Source: Magnolia sinica
Lineage: Eukaryota > Streptophyta > Magnoliopsida > Magnoliales > Magnoliaceae
Assembly: GCF_029962835.1 (NCBI RefSeq)
Contig: NC_080577.1
Coordinates: forward strand, 24,472,501 to 24,536,500
DNA length: 64,000 bases
Direction of reading: 5' to 3'
The number at the start of each line of letters is the position of its first letter. Positions within the stretch are counted from its first letter, which is position 1. A program made the translations under genes and the position numbers. The notes below the pieces were generated by a model. It was not told the DNA's origin and made no database searches. It saw only the letters and a list, made by a program, of their open reading frames with translations. This document shows, piece by piece, positions 59,040-64,000 of the stretch.

Positions 59040-59800
59040 AATAATATTATCAAGTAGCTCGATCCCATGGGCGGAAGAGTGACGCTAATCAAATCAGCAC
59101 TTTCAAATCTACCACTCTACTTCTTATGCCTCTTTAAATGGCCTTGTGATGTTGTTGCTAGGTTCGATAGGTTAAGCTGAGATTTCTTATGACAAGGGGT
59201 GGAGGAGAAGAGCAACTTCCATTTGATGAAGTAGGAGGTTTGTAAGTCATATGAGGAAGGGGGAGCAGGCACCAGAAATTTGGAACCTATGAATGAGTCA
59301 CTTTGGTAATAGAATGGAGATTTGGCATGGAAGAGGATACTTTGTGGAAGGAGGTGATCACTAGAAAATATAGCGTGAGGGAAGAGGGTTGGTGGTCCGG
59401 TGGATGAGGGGATTGTCATTATATAAGGCTTGATCAACGTAGAGAACAATTGGCAGGTTGAGACAGAGAATGATGGTGCGGGTAAGCTTCTCCCTAGGGG
59501 ATGATAAAAGAACAAGGTTTTGGGAGGATATGTGGTTAGGGGAGAGACCCCTTCGGAGGAGTTTCCGAAGCTGGCAGCCTTAGCTACAAATGCGAATGTT
59601 ACTGTCGACCTTTGTTACTCGGCGTCAGAGTTTGGGGTGCCTTGGATCCCTCCATGTCACATAAACCCACGGGAAGAGGAAGAGATCAAGTTCATCTCTT
59701 TGTTAAGGAAGCTTATCAATATTGCCCCCTATCTGTCGGCTAGTGATGCGACGAAGTGGACTAAAGATACACATGGGATTTTACAGTTCACTCCTATAGC
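59040..59800 (+). pseudogene. L1-type LINE, C-terminal fragment
   Basis: Plus-strand frames with shifts read [23 protein letters not shown] (nearby LWKEVITRKY) and TRFWEDMWLGETP followed by EEFPKLAALATNANV. These are the hallmarks of the region after the reverse transcriptase domain of plant L1 LINEs. Several stops and frameshifts; no endonuclease or RT domain here. A hAT MITE is inserted just downstream at 59905. Confidence 0.85.
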
Positions 59801-59904
59801 ATGCTTTGCAGGCCTCAGCTTAGTGGTGAAAAAGGGCTCACATCTCTCATCTAGTTCTATGGGGCACCCCCGAAGTTCGCGGCTCTTGCATGGTTGGTGG
59901 GAAG

Positions 59905-60049
59905 CAAGGTATTCTGTAACGGTAATGGTGGCCATAACGGCCACCACCGTTACCTTTATGATACGGGCCGTAACGACTGTTATGCTATCTTTTTTTTTTT
60001 TGAAAAAAAACCCCAAAAAACTTGTATCGATCCCGTAATGGACCGTTAT
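59905..60049. mobile_element. hAT-type MITE, right end degraded
   Basis: Starts CAAGGTATTCTGTAACGG and contains CATAACGGCCACCACCGTTAC and a homopolymer T/A block. Similarity ends near GGACCGTTATC. No clear right terminus. Confidence 0.65.
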
Positions 60050-60189
60050 CATTATTGAATCCCTTGTTTCCAACTTATCATGCATCATCATGCGTATTTG
60101 TGTACCAGCCCAGGGCCAAAAAAAGAAAAAAAAAAAAGAAAAGAAAAGAAAAGAGGGAAGAATTACTGCCCAAGATACCTATGGGTTAC

Positions 60190-60620
60190 TTCGGAAATCA
60201 AGAGCCACAACATGCGTGGGATGTTCGTGAGATTCACCCCATCCATCAAGTATGATGACTCATTTTGACCCTTGAACCCCAAACTCATGATAATCCAACA
60301 TTTGAGTTTGCCATAACAAAGGAAACAGTTGGGATGGAACGCCCACCATTTTGTGTGGAGGTCACAGTGGTGTTTGTATGCCATCTAATCCATTCATCTG
60401 ATGCTCCTCATCAGGATGAAGGAATTGCCCAAAAAATTACCGAATTCCAAAATTCAGGTGGCCCATATCACGTGAATTTAGCGGTTTTAAGGTTTTAGGT
60501 GGCCCCACATGAGTGGTTAATCAGCCAAAATTTTTGGAATGAAGTCCAGAAAAGGGGTGATGTAACTGATGGATGGTGTGGATTTCATGCACGTTAAGTC
60601 ATTTACCCCATGTTAGAAAG
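60190..60620. repeat. GTGGGCC-type dispersed repeat
   Basis: Contains CGCCCACCATTTTGTGTGGAGG, GTTTGTATGCCATCTAATCC, AGGTGGCCCCACATGAGTGG and GATGGTGTGGATTTCATGC. Same family as 5270 and 61765. Confidence 0.55.
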
Positions 60621-61764
60621 AAAATAGCCCAGGTTGGTACCTAGTGTGAGGTTAGCAAATTGTAAAGGAAGTATTGGAACTTTGTTTCCCTCTGCTGTGA
60701 CACATGATGCCAAATCTATCACCACCCACTGGGACCCACACATTGCGAGGCTCTGATGATTTGAGCAGTCCATATTTTGATTACTAGAACAAATAATATA
60801 TTATCCAACAGACAAGCATCAGAGATGAATCTAGCCTAGAGTTCAATGTGAGCCATTGAAATAGTTCTTCTTTCACAGCAATATTTTTGTCAAAAGACAG
60901 ATGGTCAAAACGATCCTTTCAGATTAAGTTCCTTCAGTGTCTCCTATAATTAAAATCCCTAACATGGGCCGCTTAGATCATTGGACCACTTAGCATGTGG
61001 GCTCTAGTTGATGGCGCAAACAAGCTGAATGTTGTGTCACAAAAGAGGCAGAATGAACTTCTTCACTGAAAATGTCAAATAAGCTTTTATACTATGACAG
61101 AGTGATAAATGATGTACGGGACAAAAGATTGTACATGTGGCATGCATTTAATTCAATCTAAACTAATAAAATTATAGGTCCCTGTTTAGTAATATCATAA
61201 TTAGAAAAGTACTACAAATCATAGGCAGATATCTATTGTATGGGTGAAATAAGAAAAATCCAACGATCCTATTTCAACAAAAAACAAAAAAAAAAAAGAA
61301 GCAATAAAGGTTTGAGATAATTCTACTAGGTGGCTCTGTCATTTAAGCAGTTTACATTGAGTCTGAGTGTATGTAAGCCACATGTACAATTTCTTTGTGC
61401 TTGTGTATCAAGCATCACACACAACTGGAGTATCAAAAATCCCCTTTGGGTAAAGATTCACTACAATTCTTCTAAATGATGCAAAACTAACATCTAAACT
61501 TAATAGGCAACTCTTCTTCTTCCCCTCATGTTTGAAATTCCTGTCTCTTCCTCTTCCCATGTTGTTTGAAATTGGGGAAAAACTATAACCCTATAAAAAA
61601 TGACCCTATAAATAAGTTAATATGGCATTTGTCTCAAAATTTTAAGGTTTTTATTAAAATGCCCTTTGACCATAGGCTAAAAGATCTTTTCAAGTAAATG
61701 ACACAAACATCCTTAAAGGGTAGTTGTGATTAATGTTAATTTCCTGTGGCAAGTGTAACAAAGA
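60621..61764. other. AT-rich sequence, nothing recognised
   Basis: No conserved frame, RNA gene or clear repeat. Confidence 0.4.
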
Positions 61765-62170
61765 GCTTTGTGGGGCCCATTGTAATGTTGTTTTGTCACC
61801 CACTCCATCCATCAGTTGCGGCCAGCTCATGTTAGTATGTGAGCCCAAAATCAGGCAGACCCATGGCTCAAGTGGACCACACCACTGAAACTGGTGGAAA
61901 TGGGACACCCACCATTGAAACTTTCCTGAGTTCCACAGTGATTTTTGTATGCTATCCGACCCGTTCATAAGATGAGTCCCACCATGAGATATCGAGATAT
62001 CAGATTGTTCCAAAACATCAGCTGATCCCAAGGTTTTAATGGTGGGCACCCATTCCCACTGTTTCCTGCGGTGTGGCCCACTTGAGTTTCAGATCTGAGC
62101 ATGATTTGGTGGCACAACGGATGGACGGAGTGGATGTCAAACCGACATCACGGTGGGTCCCATGGAGCTT
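61765..62170. repeat. Foldback repeat (GTGGGCC type)
   Basis: Left arm GTGGGGCCCATTGTAATG ... CACTCCATCCATC and right arm GATGGACGGAGTGGATG ... CATCACGGTGGGTCCCA are inverted relative to each other. The middle has CACCCACCATTGAAACTTTC and GTTTTAATGGTGGGCACCC. Confidence 0.7.
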
Positions 62171-62458
62171 TTTGGGGCATAGGCTCGCCTTTCGTCTCCT
62201 TTTAAAGCAGTAGTGTTTATTGTGTTGCCAAAAAAGTAGCACTTATGTTCTCTTTATTGCTTTTTGGTAGCTTAATCTCTCTTTACTACAAGTCTACAAC
62301 TATTATTATTATTATTATTATTAATATTTTGGGATCCATGGAGGAATAATCTTCAATTGGTCAATGAGGGACTTATGCAAGAGGGCTCAAGAGAGCTCAA
62401 AATTAGGTCTTTCCCCTAAGAGGGGATATATTTCTACGAGTTCGACTAATGAGCTGGA

Positions 62459-62504
<46 letters not shown>

Positions 62505-62777
62505 ATTCACTGCAGGGATTCAAATGGAGTTATTTGATACTCTGCCTGGGTACTATGCTCAATACACAGGCACTTGGAAACTGTATGCGCAGCCTACATT
62601 AACTCGAATTAACTGACTAATTGTGGAAATCATTGTCTCTAAATCAACAGTCCAAAAATCAGATTAACAATTTTGTTCTCTGATTTAGTCCTATTTTTTG
62701 ACGTAGGACCATTGGATATTCTACATTTTAACTGTCCAATAAATGTGCTCCAATCTGATAATTAGTTAAACAAGTAA
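62171..62777. other. Microsatellite-bearing spacer
   Basis: (ATT)n near 62300-62323 and (CT)n at 62462-62496; otherwise nothing recognised. Confidence 0.5.
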
Positions 62778-62785
62778 CCGTAAAG

Positions 62786-63003
62786 CAAGGTATTCTGTAG
62801 CAGCCACCACTGTTGCCGTTAACGGCCTTTACAGCCTCCATAATGGTTGTTATGCTCTCTCTCTGAAAGAAAAAAACCTCTATCGGGCCTGTAATGTCCT
62901 GTTATGGTTGTTACGGGTCTTTTTTTCTATAACGGCCGTTACAATCCCGTAACGCATAACGGTGGCCACTGTTGCTGTTAAGTAACCCTTTTTGCTTACC
63001 TTG
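62786..63003. mobile_element. hAT-type MITE with perfect 8-bp target duplication (218 bp)
   Basis: Terminal inverted repeat CAAGGTA ... TACCTTG. Exact flanking octamers CCGTAAAG at 62778-62785 and 63004-63011. An 8-bp duplication and a CAAGG terminus fit the hAT superfamily. The interior has inverted AACGGCC/GGCCGTT blocks and a short CT run. No transposase. Confidence 0.88.
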
Positions 63004-63229
63004 CCGTAAAGTTTGCTTCATGACACATCTAAATGGAAACCCATAATTTGGACAGTTTAATTTGAATAAATTGTTATAGCAAGTTTGCAGTGTCTAAGTA
63101 CCTGTGTATTATCCATCATACTCTCCCGGAGTATCAAAGTTTTTCTCCACTGGAGATGATATGGTGGAGCCATAGCTTTCTGGACTGGAATCATCTGCAA
63201 CACTAGTTTTACGCAGCTGCTTAAAACAC

Positions 63230-63665
63230 CCAAGCTCTGTGGACCCACCATGTTGTCTATGTCAATCCACTCTGCCTATCAGGTGGGACCCTTTTATGAA
63301 TGTGCATACAAAAGATCAATCTGATAAAAAACTCCAATGGACCACACTAATGGGAACAATGTAGCTACTAGAACCTGTAAGTTCACGCAGTGTGGGCCAC
63401 CTGAATTTTGGATTAGGCTGATTTTTGTATCTTCACTGCATTCTGGTGAGTTAAACATGATTAACTGGTTCTGATGAAAGATGCACAGCAGGGCGTACCC
63501 ACAAGAAAACTACAGTTGGCATTCTATCCCATATTGTTCCACTTAGTATGACCCACCTGAGTTGTGGATCTGGTTTATTTTTATACCCATGGCCTACAAT
63601 CGAGAATAGAACCTGATGGATGGAGTGAATTTTGCATATACAACTGCTGGGCCCCGTAGAGTTGG
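63230..63665. repeat. GTGGGCC-type dispersed repeat, relative of the eIF(iso)4E promoter repeat
   Basis: Shares with 47905-48240 the ordered blocks AAGTTCACGCAGTGTG, GATTTTTGTATCTTCACT, TACCCACAAGAAAACTACAG, TTGGCATTCTATCCCA and GATGGATGGAGTGAATTTT. Confidence 0.6.
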
Positions 63666-63710
63666 GTATTTTATGTGCGTAAAGCTAGTGTTGGAGAGGA
63701 TTCCGACCCT

Positions 63711-63739
63711 ACCTTTCTCCACCTTTTGGCTAAGATCAA
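63711..63739 (+). pseudogene. U2 snRNA 5'-end fragment
   Basis: ACCTTTCTCCACC followed by TTTTGGCTAAGATCAA matches the 5' end of U2 snRNA (ACCTTTCTCGGCC TTTTGGCTAAGATCAA) at all but two positions. It then diverges, with no branchpoint-pairing region and no plant snRNA upstream element seen. Hence a fragment, not a gene. Confidence 0.65.
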
Positions 63740-64000
63740 TATGCGGTGGAGCTGTTGTCATGGAGCCCTCTCTAAAATAGATGTGACAGGGAGATCTACA
63801 AATCGGATCTCGATATGTGTGGGATCCTAGCATGTATTTTTTTATGTTTGAAAAGTCATACCTATTGGAAAATTTTATCCATCTGATTTGCTGCCATTAA
63901 GATAAAGTGTAAAACAAGAAAAAACTAAAGGGTCAAGTGAGTCGTGGGATAAATTGTTGAAACAGTAACAGATGCGATTGTCTCATGGGTTTTATTTTTA
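63740..64000. other. Sequence to window edge, nothing recognised
   Basis: No coding similarity; no eIF(iso)4E terminal exon seen. Confidence 0.4.

Noticed and set aside
59330-59360. LWKEV-like match to the KWKEI segment of eIF(iso)4E exon 4
   Set aside because: The surrounding residues are those of an L1 LINE C-terminal region, so this is not the missing exon.
1-64000. tRNA, rRNA, CRISPR arrays and bacterial-type operons
   Set aside because: None seen. The direct repeats found are eukaryotic transposons, microsatellites and duplications. Short RNAs without strong sequence hallmarks could be missed by eye.

Overview
The window is nuclear DNA of a flowering plant: spliced genes with GT-AG introns, AT-rich sequence, many microsatellites and a very high load of decayed retrotransposons and foldback elements. 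The long introns and the abundance of palindromic repeats rich in GTGGGCC/CCCACCATGATG make me think of a magnoliid-like lineage, but that is a weak inference. Element labels Copia-A, -B, -C and -D are mine.

Genes. (1) A caleosin/peroxygenase gene lies on the minus strand from 15236 to 4799. It has six exons, encodes 242 residues, and its first intron is about 7.9 kb and full of repeats. Its proximal promoter has a TATA box and two CACGTG (ABRE/G-box) motifs. (2) Two tandem copies of the cap-binding translation factor eIF(iso)4E lie on the plus strand (48368-50780 and 53542-55923). Each has the first three coding exons (158 residues). The last exons are missing from copy 1 and are not found before the window ends for copy 2.

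Layout. 1-1775: minus-strand copia relic with one LTR. 1786-4576: a degraded direct duplication. 4799-15236: caleosin gene. 16203-21118: copia relic with two LTRs, minus strand (Copia-C). 22170-23010: gag/protease remnant of another copia (Copia-D). 23609-33746: Copia-A, into which Copia-B (25000-29891, LTR to LTR) and a 0.7-kb foldback element have inserted. 34105-45145: a second copy of this nested block, carrying an extra 2.45-kb LTR-like insertion. 46729-50915 and 51878-56058: the tandem eIF(iso)4E duplication. 56400-64000: LINE fragments, hAT-type MITEs, other foldback repeats and a short U2 snRNA-like piece.

Most notable: both large tandem duplications (about 8.6 kb and 4.2 kb) have the same design. 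In each, two copies of the unit are separated only by a piece of the same Ty3/gypsy-type LTR, in the same orientation, ending at the same terminus (GGGGCGTGACA) exactly where the second copy begins. Other points of interest are arrays of TCGAT-n-ATCGA palindromes in the U3 parts of several LTRs, a duplicated TATA-box segment in one of them, loss of the protease active-site Gly in every copia copy read here, and a hAT MITE family with clean 8-bp target duplications, one member of which contains a duplication breakpoint.
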